From assembly GCA_947652605.1 (NCBI GenBank), contig OX393577.1, positions 66,984,108 to 67,048,107 of the forward strand: a stretch of DNA of 64,000 nt. Reading direction: 5' to 3'. The DNA is from Elmis aenea (taxonomy: Eukaryota > Arthropoda > Insecta > Coleoptera > Elmidae). Positions 23,081 to 35,237 of the stretch are shown here, in pieces; position 1 is the first letter of the stretch; the number at the start of each line of letters is the position of its first letter. Made by a program: the position numbers and the translations under genes. The notes beneath the pieces were generated by a model. It ran no database searches. It worked only from the letters and a program-made list of their open reading frames with translations, and was not told the DNA's origin.

Positions 23081-26000
23081 TAATTGATTCTTTCAAAAAT
23101 ATACAGGTGTGCAACCCTATTTTTTTAAATATTATCTTTATTTCACGAACAAAGTGGTTATTTTTTTGCACATTTCATTTTGGTTTGTTAAAACTGTGAG
23201 ATGTAAATAAAGGATGCACAGGCACAAGCAATTTTAATTTTAAAATCACCATAACAAATTAGGATTCCAGTTGTGTGAAATGTTCGAATAGAAGCTCATT
23301 ATACTCTAAACTCTAAAGCATCCTTATTATATTGAGGATGTCCAATCCATTTTTCAAGCCGTCTATATTTGAATCGGCCGAGATTATTCGCGCCTCTAAA
23401 ATTTATTCACATCGTAATTTCATTTTCACTTCCCTGCGACTGTCTACAGATCTGAGAACATCAGAACTCAATTTTTCTGAATTAATGTCCTATTGAAGAA
23501 TAATTCTCTGTGCAATTCGCGAAATTGCGAAAATTTGACGTTACAGTGGTTAAAACTCGTGCGCAAAAAATCCTGCATCATTAATAACGTCCTGACGGTT
23601 ACAGAACCCGCTTTTTTAATCAATTTCGCGATATTTGTATCAAAGTATTAACGCCGTTCGCGAAAACATCAATTTGCTACAATCTGTAGTGGGATAATAA
23701 AGTTCGCGGAGGCATCATAAAGAAATTTATGCGAAAATGCGACACTTGTTTTCTGTTTGCGGGTGTTACCGGCTCCGTGATCGTCCAACTTTATGAGTAT
23801 ATAAAACCCATCCACTTGTTTTAGAAGTGTCACATAAAAAAACCACTAGATTCGCATAAACTTCGTAAAAGGTCTGGCCATAACCAAAAAATATGCGAAA
23901 TATGACCAACAGCCTCGTGACACAATCATTCTAGCAGCGGAAATATGCGCCGTCGACAAAATTTAATAGGATTTAAACTGGTAATCGTTAATTTAGAGGA
24001 TAAACTGTATCGATCCAACCTTATATCATCGTTTTTGTTCATGGTGTAGTGGCGAACTTTAAAATGTAGCGACATTAATCCGAGTATGCTAATACATTGT
24101 GACAATTTTTCCGAAACTGCTCGCCGGGACGATATACTAATACAAAGAGCGTTAAAAGTTGGCCAATGTCTCATTATTTTTTTGTTGCGCCTTCGAGAGA
24201 ATGATAATGTTTGTTTTTTATTCAAGCCGAACCGGCCGGGATGGCGATATTTGCATTTTTATGCGAGTTTTTCTTTTTGCGGACGCAACTACACTGTTAT
24301 TTTAAATTAAGATAGATTCCCCAAGTTTTTTTTTTATTACTATGGCTTTGTTTGCTAGCAAACAAGTAAAGTTTTGCCCTTACTTGTAAGATGACTGCAT
24401 TATAATATCAAATGTGAGTCGGGCGGGAGGGTGGAGCATCTTCCAATGAAAATGTGATATTGGAAAAATATCGGTCGACGTGCTCCCCGTATTAATACAA
24501 ATTTTTATTGACTCGGAGCTAAAATAGCTTGCGGCTATTGTTGCAACCGTCAACCCCAATGATGGAAAGGCACAGTTTTGTAAAAAGTTCAGTAGGTCGT
24601 TTAAACTTTTGTTTACAAGTTGACCTTTATAACGGGTATAATGAACGACGCCGATATTGCCAAACCGCGACCACGTTATAAAGTTACATCATCGAGAAAA
24701 TTACGTGATAAAAATCATAAACGCTACGACAAAAAATATTTATACGTGGTTTATACGTCACCATCCATAATTAAACAATAACTTAACAAACTACAGGTGC
24801 AAACTCGCTTGGTGGTATAATGACGCCTGTTTGACAGCGCAATCAACAAAACAACTCATCACCATAGCAACCAGCTACTTCTAGGCCTAGGCCGGTAAAG
24901 ACAACTTATTACCACGGCAATCAGTTACTTTCTGACCTAGGCCAGTAAAGATGTATTTTTCAGGCTGAAAATTGATCGGAAACAAGTGATTTTCTGGACG
25001 GACGCAAAAAAACCAATGCCATTACTAATTACTTCTGCAAATAAACGAAAATTTGAGATGTTTGTGAATTGGAGTAGATTGTCCATCAAAGTGTAGCCAT
25101 CATGGTCAACACTTTTCTCTAGTACTGTATATAAATACATAAAAGATATTCGAGTACGGTCTTATATCTCCTGGATACCAATGACATGCAAGAAATAGAA
25201 TACACAATTATATTTTTTTGCCTAGAAACGTACCCAACATGATGTCCTATCTTAAAAGAGTCGTCAGTATTTTTACATACGTATAGAATTTTATTAATTT
25301 TTACTATGATAGTAGATGTGCCTTATTTACAAATTTGTGAGCAACCAGTACAGTTTGATGGGGAAGGTTTATGAGCACTACAAATAGCATTATTTCTAAA
25401 AAGACTGGATAAATGATTTAAAAAATTTACTATCACACACGAAAATACTGCAAACAAAAGGGTGCGTTTATTATTTTATAAAAGCAAAACTGTTTTTGGC
25501 ACTTCTTATCTACTAACATCACAATAATGACAAGTGACATTGCTTTACCAATAGGGTGAAATTATTTACACCGAAACAGACAGCGTAAGTGATTTCTTAA
25601 GCATTTTTACATAGATACTTTTTTCTGTTTTTGTGGAATATTGACCAAAGAGGAAGGATGAGACCATCAGCATTCTTTATACTGAGAACGCGGAGTGACT
25701 CGGGACATTTAAATACATAATGCACGGCCAGGTATCTTGAGCTTCATGAATAAAACTCATATTCAGAACGACTGCATCGACGTTTTTGTTTTAACCGCAC
25801 GGTGTCTCTCCACATCTTTGTTTAACTCGGCGCAACCAGGATACACCGCAAGAAAGACACGTCCGCGGTTGTTTTCAAAGGTACTTTTCGACGTCGTATA
25901 TCACGAGGCGTCTTTATTACGCTGTACACCCCGCGTCCCGCATTTTTGCATACCTAAATTTTTTGCCTTAGGTGTACCGCTGAAATATAAAAGTTTCTAA

Positions 26001-26559
26001 GCCCGAACCATTAAGGTATTCGTTCATGAAAATTTTATGACGTGCAAAATATCAAACGCGAATCAGAATAATGTATTGTATCATTCGGTTACTTTGCATC
26101 GTTAACATGTAGGAGCAGAAATGTAAATATATTATGTCGTACTTACTTTTACTTCCATTTTACAGTATTAGGTACGTGGAGTCGTATAAAGAAAATGGGT
26201 AATGTTATTATAACATTACTCTATTAAGGTTTTCTCATGTGTTGTTGGGAATACGACTCGGATATTTCTCAAGCAAATTACACTACACAATTCTTGGTTT
26301 ATACTGCAATACGGTACGGCCTTAGGCGATACAATTTATTTGCTGGCATTTGACAAAAATAGATTAAATTGGAGACCACGTTTGGGCTAGGGAAACGTTA
26401 CTTACACAAAAATAGCACTCAGTACGAGGGCTAAGGCACATTTTGTTAAAAATTAAAAATCACACGTTGATATTATTTGGTTCTTTACCTCTCAATTGAG
26501 GTGTTTTCAAAATAAAGTGAATTAGAACCTGCTTCAATAATTTCTTAAAATAATGGAAG
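23081..26559. other. gene-free stretch with CpG-richer blocks
   Basis: No transposon or gene is recognised over 3.4 kb. 23390-24870 and 25680-26000 are richer in CpG and complex words (AATCGGCCGAGATTATTCGC at 23374, TCCGCGGTTG at 25862). They look unlike the surrounding decayed repeats. They could be conserved non-coding DNA of a neighbouring gene. The plus-strand frame 25737-26000 (87 codons) has no recognisable motif. Confidence 0.35.
24851..24955. repeat. local tandem duplication, about 52 bp, two copies
   Basis: AACTCATCACCATAGCAACC with a following CTAGGCCGGTAAAG repeats as AACTTATTACCACGGCAATC with CTAGGCCAGTAAAG. Two diverged copies sit side by side. No known family. Confidence 0.65.
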
Positions 26560-27185
26560 TAGTGACAAATGAAGTTAACTCAAGATGCTTTTATGTGCAA
26601 AAACACTATTGGAAAGAGATTTTAATAATAAAAGAATCTTCATAGTGTCCGAAAGCCAAGCTGCGTTAGAAGCTCTTGGCTCATCGGAAGTAAACTCAGG
26701 ACTTGCTCTGAACTGCATACGGGTACTTAACGAGCTAGGAAGCAGGAATAATCTTGAACTGGTATGGTGCCCATGGCACACTAATACACCAGGAAACGAG
26801 AAGGCACATCGCCTAGACAAAATTGGCAGCGAGACACCTTTCTTCGGAACAGAATCCGCAGTTGGTACATCCTATGGAACAGCCAAGCGGTGTCTTAATG
26901 ACATATTAATACAAGGGCATAATGCTCATTGGAAAAAAGTTACAGGACAAGCCCATGCTAAGGTTATTCTGGCAATGGTCTCCAAAAAAAAGACAAAAGA
27001 AATGCTCAGGATGAGCAGAGAAGACATCAGAGCAGCCACAGGACTCGTTACAGGACACTTCTAAATAATAGGGCTCTCAGAGAACGATATATGCAGAGGA
27101 TGTGGCGAAGAAGAAGAAACTCCTCTTCACGTAATTTGCCAGTGTGAAGGATTCACACCCTATCGGGGAAGACTTCTGGGGATGC
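26560..27185 (+). mobile_element. LINE RNase H / C-terminal fragment, copy 2
   Basis: This is the most complete RNase H of the three related copies. It shows KRIFIVSESQAALEAL (canonical SDSQAA, first aspartate changed to glutamate), then LVWCPWHTNTPGNEKAH (canonical GH and GNEKAD; both the glycine and the last aspartate are changed). The shared tail follows: YGTAKRCLND, HNAHWKK, RAATGLVTGHF. A stop follows, and after it the Cys/His cluster ICRGCGEEEETPLHVICQC. Two or three metal-binding positions are altered, so the nuclease would be inactive even without the stop. RT and endonuclease parts are missing. An I/LOA/R1-like clade is inferred from the presence of RNase H. Confidence 0.85.
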
Positions 27186-27289
27186 AAAAAGCCAACAGAC
27201 GTTTCGTCCTCTCTTGCAAAGGACATCTTCAGGGTTGACTCGTTTAATACAATAATATTATGTTTTTTAAAACGTAAATTTTCTTCTAA

Positions 27290-28050
27290 GCTTCTTTTAT
27301 TAAAGGTTAATTGTAACTATAATGCATGAGTATAAAGTTATTTGCATTTATCTAAAATACTGAGAAACGTTTTTTTTTTTCGAATAAAAAGTTTATTAAA
27401 AAATTTATATTTCCAGTTTTATTGATAGGTAAAAATTTAATTAATACAGCTTTTGAAATTACAAAGGTTATTTTATAAGCACCCAGAAAATAACTTAGAA
27501 ATACTGGTAGTCAAAAAATTACACCAACTTTGGATGTTTAAATAAAAAAAAACTAATTATTATTATATTTTTTGAATCGTCAATTCAATTTGTGACTTTT
27601 ATTTATGGTTATTAATAGCCGAAATGCATGGCTTTGAAGTTATTTGCATTTATTTAAACCACTGCATTATTTACCTGGCACCTCCACCAAGTTTTACTCT
27701 GTATGTAGGTATACATAGAAATTAATTCAAAAATTAACATCTTTGGTTTTAATAGAAATACAAACTTAAACAACCCGGCAATTAAAACGACAATAACTAA
27801 GCTATTTTATAGACACCTTAAAATAATTTTAGCACATACAGGGTGTTTAATAACTACACCAACTTTGGAGTTTTAAATAAAACAAACTGTACATTTTCTG
27901 AATCTTCAATGTATTTATAAGTTACTTTTATTAAAGGTTGATTATAGATAAAATACATTGTTGTAGAGTTATTTGCATTAATTTAAAACGCCAAGTATCG
28001 AAAATCTTTTTCGAATAAAAATTTTATTCAAATGTATCTCTAGCTATAAC
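27290..28050. repeat. diverged tandem repeat, unit about 300-330 bp
   Basis: The phrase AGTTATTTGCATT recurs at 27337, 27638 and 27967, each time after a TATTAAAGGTTRATT-like sequence and before a TTTTTCGAATAAAAA-like sequence (first and third copies). TACACCAACTTTGGA recurs near 27522 and 27866. Spacings are 301 and about 330 bp. A TACAGGGTG motif at 27838 and CCTGGCACCTCCACCAAG near 27675 (also near 45650 as CCTGGCGCCTCCACCAAA) suggest an inserted element. No coding. Confidence 0.6.
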
Positions 28051-29341
28051 AAAAATTAATACAATTTTAAAAAATAATTACAAGTTTTGAAATCTTGTTA
28101 ACATGTTTTTATTATTTATACATTTATGAACCATAACCAATACAACTCTAACCTTTTAATGAATTTCTTCGAAAAAACGTATCGAGAATCGTATTGCAAA
28201 TCAAAGTACTTGCTTTACTATTTTTCCTCCAATATTTGACAGTTTAAATATTTTAAAATCGGTTACATATTTTTTAAGTAACTTAAATTTTCTTACAATT
28301 GTTTTGTGTCCAAATTTTAAAAACGGTTAAATTAGACGACAGATATTAATAAAAATCATAGAGCCTTTAGGTACTAAGTGCTAAGAATTTAGCGAGTATA
28401 AGAAGCAAAAATGGGCATATACCTCACTTGGAAAAACAATCTTACTTATTACCGACATTATTTGATTATGTTCCAGAAACAGAACACTTAGTCCGAGTTA
28501 TGTAAACAAATCTGTTTATTCTGTGGATTTTTTGCCTTTGCGGGCAGAACGGTCCTTCTTATTTAAACCAATTTTCTCACCTAACCCTTCTCCATAAAGC
28601 AAGCAACCCACGCTCTGTCGATACTAAGTAGTCTGCAAATTGTGTATATGTTTCGGTTGATTTAGACCATAAATTTTAGATTTACCGTAAGCAGGATCTT
28701 TAGGACCCGAACGTTTAAAACCCTACACCTCATACGTTGGCCATAAATCACCCCGCAAATAACGATATCCTTATTGCAAGGCGCTATTTTGCAAGTTGAA
28801 TATACTGTCAAAATCTTTTTCTTCGCGAGCAATTTGTTTTGTGTTTTTTTAGCGCGAAATTTTTAGTGAGTTTGATTTGTGGCCCAGGCATTAGGATTTC
28901 AGAAAATATATCGTTACAAAATGACTCCTCAGAGACTATGAGTGATTTATTGCCGACCAGAATATTCAAATAAATATGACTAAAATGAACTGCCTAAAAT
29001 TCTGTAGAAATGTATAAAAAAGATGTAAATTACGTAAGTAAACGGTGCCTGACATGATATAATGCGACACCCACTTTGTTTTCTTTGTCTAAACAGCACG
29101 AAACACTTCTGTGGATAAAGAAGGCAACTCGGAGAAGATACAACTGTCTTTTGGATAACAGCAAAATGAAGAATTTCATCATAGTAAATAAAAAACGTTC
29201 CCTAATATTCTGTGCAATTTTCTTTTTCTGTAATACTTCTACTAATACATAAATAAGATAAATATTTAAGCATAACTAAAGATCCCTTTTTATTTTCGGA
29301 GTGTATCTTGCCTAAATGCAAAACCAGTTTTAACACTTTAG
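28051..29341. other. unique AT-rich DNA
   Basis: No gene, repeat or RNA gene could be supported here. Confidence 0.35.
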
Positions 29342-29343
29342 TA

Positions 29344-30647
29344 CAGGGTTAGCCAGCCAATACGTACGACAGGGTTTTAGTAGGCGATAAAACGAACAAA
29401 CAAAAACCTATCACATGTTCAAAAACTAAAATTAACAGCTTAAATTATGCAATTTTACTACATACACCTAGTGTTTAAAAATAACTTCATTCAAATGATT
29501 CCCATGAGAATTAATACATAGACGTAATCTCGTAACAAAATTCAATATCACACGCTGCAACACATCGCGATTGATGTCTCTTACTTCACGTTTCAGTTCT
29601 TGAAGTGTGCATGGTTTATCCCTGTACACTCTAGATTTGAGATATCCCCAAAAATAAAAGTAAGGGGCACTCAGATCGGGTGATCTTGCAGATTGAATGT
29701 CACCGAATCGCGAGATAACTCTTCCCGGAAAAAAATCTCGCGCAGTGTTCATCGATTGAAGAGCTGTATGGGCCGTAGCACCGTCCTGTTGGAACATTAC
29801 ATTGTTTAAACCGAGTCTTCTTACTTTAGGCATGAGGAAATTTGCAGCATATCCACGTACCGATCAGAGGTAACCGTTACAGTCTGATTATCCAGTTCAA
29901 AAAAATAAGGACCGATAATTCCTGATGTGGTGACTGCACACCAAACGGTAACTTTGGGACTATGTAGAGGTTTTTCATGCAAACTCAAAGGATTTTGCGG
30001 AGCCCAGTATCTGAAGTTTTGCTTACTTACGTATCCATCTAAATGAAAATGGGCTTCATCGGTTATAAGTTCATTCAGTAGATTTTCATTGGCATTGAAA
30101 ATTTCTAGAAAACCACAAAATTGTACACGTGCTCTCTTATCCTGAGCCTTTAGTTTCTGAACAATTTGAATCGTATAAGGGTGCAAGTGAAGATCGTGTT
30201 TCAAGATTCACCGGAACGATGTATTCGAGATGTTTGAAGCTTGAGAATGCCTTTTAGCTGAACGGGTCGGAATCTGTTCGACAGCAATTCTTGCACGTTC
30301 AATGTTCCCAGGAGAACGAACTGAACGAGTAGTACCCGAAAATTTTGAAACAACACTTCCACGAGCACGAAAGTCGCGTATCCATCTTAAAAGAGTTTTG
30401 TCTGTGGGTATTCTTTCGTGTCTTGGAACTTGGAATTCACGCCGAAACATTCCTTGCGTTTCTACAATGCTAGGAGTTTTGAAAAACGTCTGTACGGCAA
30501 AAATTGGTTGGTTAAAAAAAATGCGCCATAGCTTCATAAATTGCAAAGACTCTCAAAGCTCTTTTGACGTTTATGAAGTTTGAATGTTGCCTTTGATATT
30601 TTTTCTATAGCCTATTTAATTCTCTTTATACCTATTGGCTAACCCTG
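29344..30647 (-). mobile_element. full-length mariner-like (IS630-type) transposon
   Basis: A 1304-bp element has terminal inverted repeats of roughly 40 bp (CAGGGTTAGCCAGCCAATAC at the left; complement of CCTATTGGCTAACCCTG at the right). It is flanked by TA at 29342-29343 and 30648-30649. It holds a transposase frame on the minus strand from about 30537 to 29468. Length, TA target and gene order fit a complete Tc1/mariner-superfamily element. Its left 210 bp and right end are shared with the 249-bp MITE at 8.8 kb. Confidence 0.92.
29468..30537 (-). pseudogene. IS630/mariner-like transposase, two lesions
   Basis: The first ATG on the minus strand is at 30537. The N-terminal part has two DNA-binding helix-turn-helix regions (ETQGMFRREFQVPRHERIP, LLRWIRDFRARGSVV, then RSVRSPGNIERAR). 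The catalytic part shows TDEAHFHLDGYVSKQNFRYW with the first aspartate. FQQDGATAHTA carries the second, and SPDLSAPYFYFWGYLKSRVY is the third catalytic block with the aspartate of SPDL. A TGA at 30210-30208 stands where relatives have arginine, a single CGA-to-TGA change. A frameshift lies near 29821-29840, between the first and second catalytic blocks. Otherwise the frame is well kept, so inactivation looks fairly recent. Confidence 0.9.
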
Positions 30648-30896
30648 TATATTGCAGTCTTAAGGGTGACATTTGATGTCGCGAATTTTGATGTCGCGAC
30701 ATCAAATGCCACCGTGTGAACTACCCATTATTTATGCACAAGTCACAGCAACACTAATCGTTGGCAACGACTTTAGCTAAAACTATTTTGATGTAAATTA
30801 AATTTATTTTTATTAAAACAACGTATTTCAAGTTTAACCAAAACCTTCATCTTTATAAATATTTTGTTTAATTTTTTTAAATAAAAATTGAAGTTT

Positions 30897-31035
30897 GTGG
30901 ACAGCGAAATCCAAAAATTTGCAAGAAGTCACGAAGGAAGACTACTGCAGCATGTTTTTTTATCTAGGCTATCCAGCTTTTCGATTACACGGACATGGTA
31001 AACAGACTCAAGAGAATAAAACCATTTTGAGTTAG
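30897..31035 (+). mobile_element. jockey-like LINE, extreme 3' ORF scrap
   Basis: Translation gives EIQKFARSHEGRLLQHV and, after stops and a frame change, HFELV before a stop. These are the last residues of the jockey-type ORF2 seen at 3.9 kb (KKFAKSHEERLHQHV, KPFELV). Only about 45 codons remain. Confidence 0.65.
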
Positions 31036-31920
31036 TGCAATGTGACAATAATATTGTATTATCAATGGGTGACTCTTAAATCTTCTTTGCAAACAATACT
31101 TTATTCAAGGTGTTTTTTTTTCTGCTACTGATTCATAATTGTGTCAAATTGTTACACTACTTTGATTGGAGCTTATTTCTACAGTTAAGAAGCTGGTAAT
31201 GGTGCACTTAGAATTTAAAACACGCTGTATGTACAGCAGTTACCCGCAATAAAACGCCAATATTTCCCTAAATAAAGAACTTATAACAATGAATTCACAT
31301 ACAACCGAATTCTGCAGTGCAATCATTCTTAAAACAACATTCCCCGAACGAAACGTCAATAAAGGTTCATGGCAAATTAATAAAAAACATGTTTATGCTC
31401 GTATAACGTAGAAGAGTCAACAAACTTCCACCGTCGGTCGCAATAAAAGCGTAATAGATTAAAAGAAACCAAAGACCGCTCGAGAAGCCAAAATAAAAGT
31501 GAACAATAAAGTTGAATTTCTTCGAAGCAAATTCCAGAATCATACTTGTGCACGGACCATTGCGTGCAGGAACCGGATATTTGAACGACGCAGGGCGGAG
31601 AGACAGCAGGACATTACATGCTGTACTTCCGCTATGATTTGTAATATTACGTTGCTTTTACAAAAGGACACACGTCATAAATAGATGCGAAGTTGGCGGT
31701 AACGCACTGTTAAGTTCTTCCCAACTCGTTTAAAAGTTTTTACGATAGACGTGGCGAATACAGGATGGCCCGGAAATCATAACGAATATACTGAGTAGCG
31801 CACGATGTTTAGGAATGTGAACAGCTAATAAATTTACAACAGCATGACACTTCGGCTGAATCAGCTATTCGCAGCTTTTTGGAATGGTGAACGAACAACA
31901 TATAGAAAAACCCAACACAA
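31036..31920. other. unique DNA, partly CpG-richer
   Basis: No gene is recognised. 31420-31680 is less AT-rich, and its 61-codon plus-strand frame has no family signature. A TACAGGATGGCCC at 31761 resembles a MITE end without a visible partner. Confidence 0.35.
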
Positions 31921-32406
31921 TAGGTTTATTCCAACAAGCAATTTGCACGGTACAGTAAACGATTTGAGTTTGCGCAGTATCAATATCGCGTTCCAACACA
32001 AGCTCTGACAGTTCACCGGACGGTCAGTAATCCGTTCCAACACATCTCAAATCAATTCGTGTACGGGTTTGCGGACGATCAGAACAGTACATGGACTGGG
32101 AGACGAATTGTTGTCGGGATTTTTAGACGCTTGCGCTGTTCATAACTAACGTGAGCTCAGGTAGCTATGCATCGCTCTCCCAACCTACTTAGTACTAGAT
32201 TCTTAAGGTGTTTACCTTAGCGATGCGCACATTTCTATGAACCCAATAGACGCAAATGTCATTTACAGTTAGGCGAGTCGTAAAAGCGTTCCAACAACAC
32301 TTAAACTTGATCAGTACATCTAGCAGTACATAGTTCACGCATGCGCATAAACCGGTTTATGAACTCGTAACAAACCGATTTTAAATCGCTGTTGGAACAA
32401 ACCTTA
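31921..32406. mobile_element. non-autonomous inverted-repeat element with iterated GTTCCAAC motifs
   Basis: TAGGTTTATTCCAACA at 31921 faces TGTTGGAACAAACCTTA ending at 32406, terminal inverted repeats of about 16 bp with two or three mismatches. The motif GTTCCAACA recurs internally near 31992, 32034 and 32290, like transposase-binding subterminal repeats. There is no reading frame and no sure target duplication. I cannot assign a superfamily. Length 486 bp. Confidence 0.6.
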
Positions 32407-32774
32407 TGGGTAGTCATCCTATTAAAAAATAATTGTATCTGCTAGAAGTTCCTTTCACATTTTAGCACACAAAATTGCTTTAATATGTGGTTTGTTTGCA
32501 CGAAATTCAACAAAGTTTTTCAGTAAATATGTTCTTCGACGGAAACAAGCTTTAACGCAAAAACAGTTTCATTTTCACGTTCATAAGCAAGGTTTACGAC
32601 TGCAAACTACTCAATTTTCGTACACGCAAGCCAAGAATCCCAAAAATACGTCATCAGTGAAGTTATCGCTTCGAGTATTCGCTAACACTGTGACCTTTTG
32701 CTTTATAGATAGACAACCCAGATGTCTTTTTCGCATTATACAAATGTTAATTACTGTGAAATTATCTGCAATTT
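32407..32774. other. unique DNA
   Basis: No supported feature. The 96-codon plus-strand frame at 32492-32782 shows no recognisable motif. Confidence 0.35.
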
Positions 32775-33010
32775 CTGATTAGCTTCTTCTTCTTCTTAAT
32801 CGGTTCCTCTTGTACCTTTCGGTGTCGAGGTATGTTTTTCTATTTCTGTGTTGTTTCTCCACTCCTGCCTATCGTTAGTTAATTGTGGCACATCTCTCCA
32901 GCTGACTCCTTTTTCTTCTAGTCTCCGCCTCACTTCTTTTTCCCATTTTATTCTTGGTCTTCCTCAATTTCTTTTTCCCTCTATCTGCATTTTCCATCCT
33001 ATTTTCGCGT
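32775..33010 (-). mobile_element. endonuclease-type LINE, 3' terminus
   Basis: Minus-strand translation in broken frames gives KKKESAGEMCHN / WRDVPQLTNDRQEWRNNTE and ends in a GAAGAAGAAG run (complement of CTTCTTCTTCTT at 32784). The WRDVPQLTNDRQEWRN segment is the extreme C-terminus of insect endonuclease-type LINE ORFs, and the short microsatellite tail marks the element's 3' end. Only about 75 codons are left. Confidence 0.7.
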
Positions 33011-33879
33011 ATCTACTTTCTGGCATCGCAACCACAACTTCACAATTAAAAAGTCCATTTATTTAGGTACGAAAAACATTTCTGCATTTACAAAGTGTCT
33101 CATAAATGTACTGACTAACTTATGCAGGTAATTTAATGGTTCATTTTAAAAGGAAAAGTTCCATTCCCCTAGACAAGACACAGAATGCGTCCTAGGGGAG
33201 CTACCACCCCTTCAAGGATGAGAGTTAGTTTTTGATTAATATTTCAAAAACATTTAAACAGGACGGGATGAAATTTGGCAGACGGTTTAGTGCAAGTAAG
33301 TGTTGTTTTAAATATTTAGTGGCATAACAGGGAGAGATTTGCTCGAAATTTTTAATCATTGTCGTTCAACTGTTAAGATTTTCACTTATTTGACTACAGA
33401 AAATTGTTCTTTTATAAAAATAATATATTATATGCAAGAAACCAAGATAAAAAATAGTCATATTAGTAAATACTTGCTTTATTTGTATTAATGTAGAACA
33501 GTCTTCGGTTCCAAAATGAATATTAATTGAATTACAATAACATAAGACACTGCAGTACGTAAAAAAAAATATATTTATAAAAAAAAATAAGATTGGTAAC
33601 TTGACAATCTTATCAATGTCTACTGATCACAAAAAATAATGAGAATACAGAATTTGTTTAGTCTATTAACAACAACAAATAAAGTTCTGATGGTTTCCTG
33701 ATGATGTTCTTATCCAATTTTTATATTGCAATAAAAATAACATAAACCACTGAATCGCCAATTTAAAACAATCATTCAAGAAGCAATAAAAATGGAATAA
33801 CTTCTCAGACATACTTTTCCTTATGTAAGACAACGGTAAAAATATTATTAAAGTAGGTTAGTTATTCCTGTATTTATTT
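33011..33879. other. AT-rich DNA without recognisable gene
   Basis: Nothing supported. The sequence 33090-33400 has the look of an old interspersed repeat but no family can be named. Confidence 0.3.
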
Positions 33880-34420
33880 TGGAAATATAGTGAATATATT
33901 CCAACGATTTTCCAACATTAATATGTCCTCTGCAAAACCAACTTCTATTTCTGGAACGACTTTCTCATTTGATAAAAATTTGTTTTGCAAAGTTTTTCGT
34001 TACGTTTGGAAGCAAATGTTAGCCGGAGGGAGCCAAATCTGGAGAATACTGTGCAATGGCAATCCATTCGATGTCCAATTCTTCAATTATGAATGTTGTT
34101 CTCCAGGATGAGTGTGCCGGTGTATTGCAGTAATGAAGGAACACTTTTTCTATGTCAAACCCAGTCTTTTCAATATTTTTTTACTTCAGTCAGTTCGGTA
34201 AGCTAGCGTAGTATATCCCAGTTATAGCCTTGCCCTTTGGAAGGTAGTCGATCACCATGTAACCCTTTGAATCCCAAAAAACTGACACAATTACCTTTTC
34301 TGTAGAGGTGACGTTCTTTGCCTACTTTGGAGGCTGACAATCTCTGTGCTTTCATCGTTTGTACTGTTTTTTTATCTCCCAGGTGTAGTAATGAACTCAT
34401 GTCTTATTTTGATTAATAAA
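33880..34420 (-). pseudogene. mariner transposase relic (second family)
   Basis: The minus strand reads GNCVSFLGFKGLHGDRLPSK followed by GQGYNWDILR (34300-34203). This aligns with the mariner segment in which a VFWD-x-x-G-hydrophobic block is followed by D-(F/Y)-LPKG-x-T. After a gap it continues YCNTPAHSSWRTTFIIEELD and IAQYSPDLAPSG at about 34130-34040. These are the second catalytic block (normally QDNAPAH) and the third (SPDLAPSD). The second aspartate position is lost in YCNTPAH. Frames are broken by stops. No terminal repeats were identified. It is distinct from the IS630-type element at 29.3 kb. Confidence 0.75.
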
Positions 34421-35237
34421 TATCCGCATAAAATGCTTGGGTTTGTCAAAAAACAGCCCAAAAACTGGTAGAAAAATTCGTTTTTGTTCCAAGTGAACAA
34501 TCGCAGCGCTCATCTTTCGCTTTGTAACTCGAAAACTAGTTGGCAGATTGAACTGTAGTTTAAGATTATATTATACGAGAGACCAAACATCAACAAGGAG
34601 AAAGTAGACACCGATACGAGCACCATATCTGCATCAGACCGCAAAGTTTTCAATTCACCCACGTATGAGAAAAACAACTTCCACTATTTAGTTCGTGTGA
34701 GCCTCGACATAAATACTGAAGGTACAAAATATTCCGACATGAACGAGCAACAAGCATATTTAGACCCAAACCCGATCAAATTCTCCAACACATAAGCTTC
34801 ATTGTCTCTGCTCGTGATGGCTAGTCCTGGACACACTCCCCAATAATAGACGTGCAGTCCTTTTCCAATGAAACGTTTGTAACGCACCCAATAAAATCTA
34901 ATAGCTTCTTGCATTTCCGAACATCCGATCTCAGTATATTTTTACGAGGGCCGCATCAAAGGCTAATAACACTAATATTAGCGTTCGAATGAGCCGGTCC
35001 CTTTTCAGCAATCCATGCCATTATTACTGCGTGTACTATGCACCCCTTACACTAAAATGCCATCAATTTATGAACATCACACGTTGTTTGATGTGCAACT
35101 GGAGGACATTTTTAAATGGGGTGCTAATACACATGTGCCGGGCGATAATGTTTGCGTGCTGTTCAAAAATGTATGATCACATGAACGGGATCGCGTTCTA
35201 TGTCATATTATGTAACATAAAATTTGATCCTATACAT
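34421..35237. other. unique DNA
   Basis: No gene is recognised. The minus-strand frame at 34684-34914 and the plus-strand frame at 34989-35264 have no known motif. Confidence 0.35.

Noticed and set aside
25737..26000. 87-codon plus-strand frame in a CpG-richer region
   Set aside because: No motif recognised. CpG richness lowers stop frequency and explains the openness.
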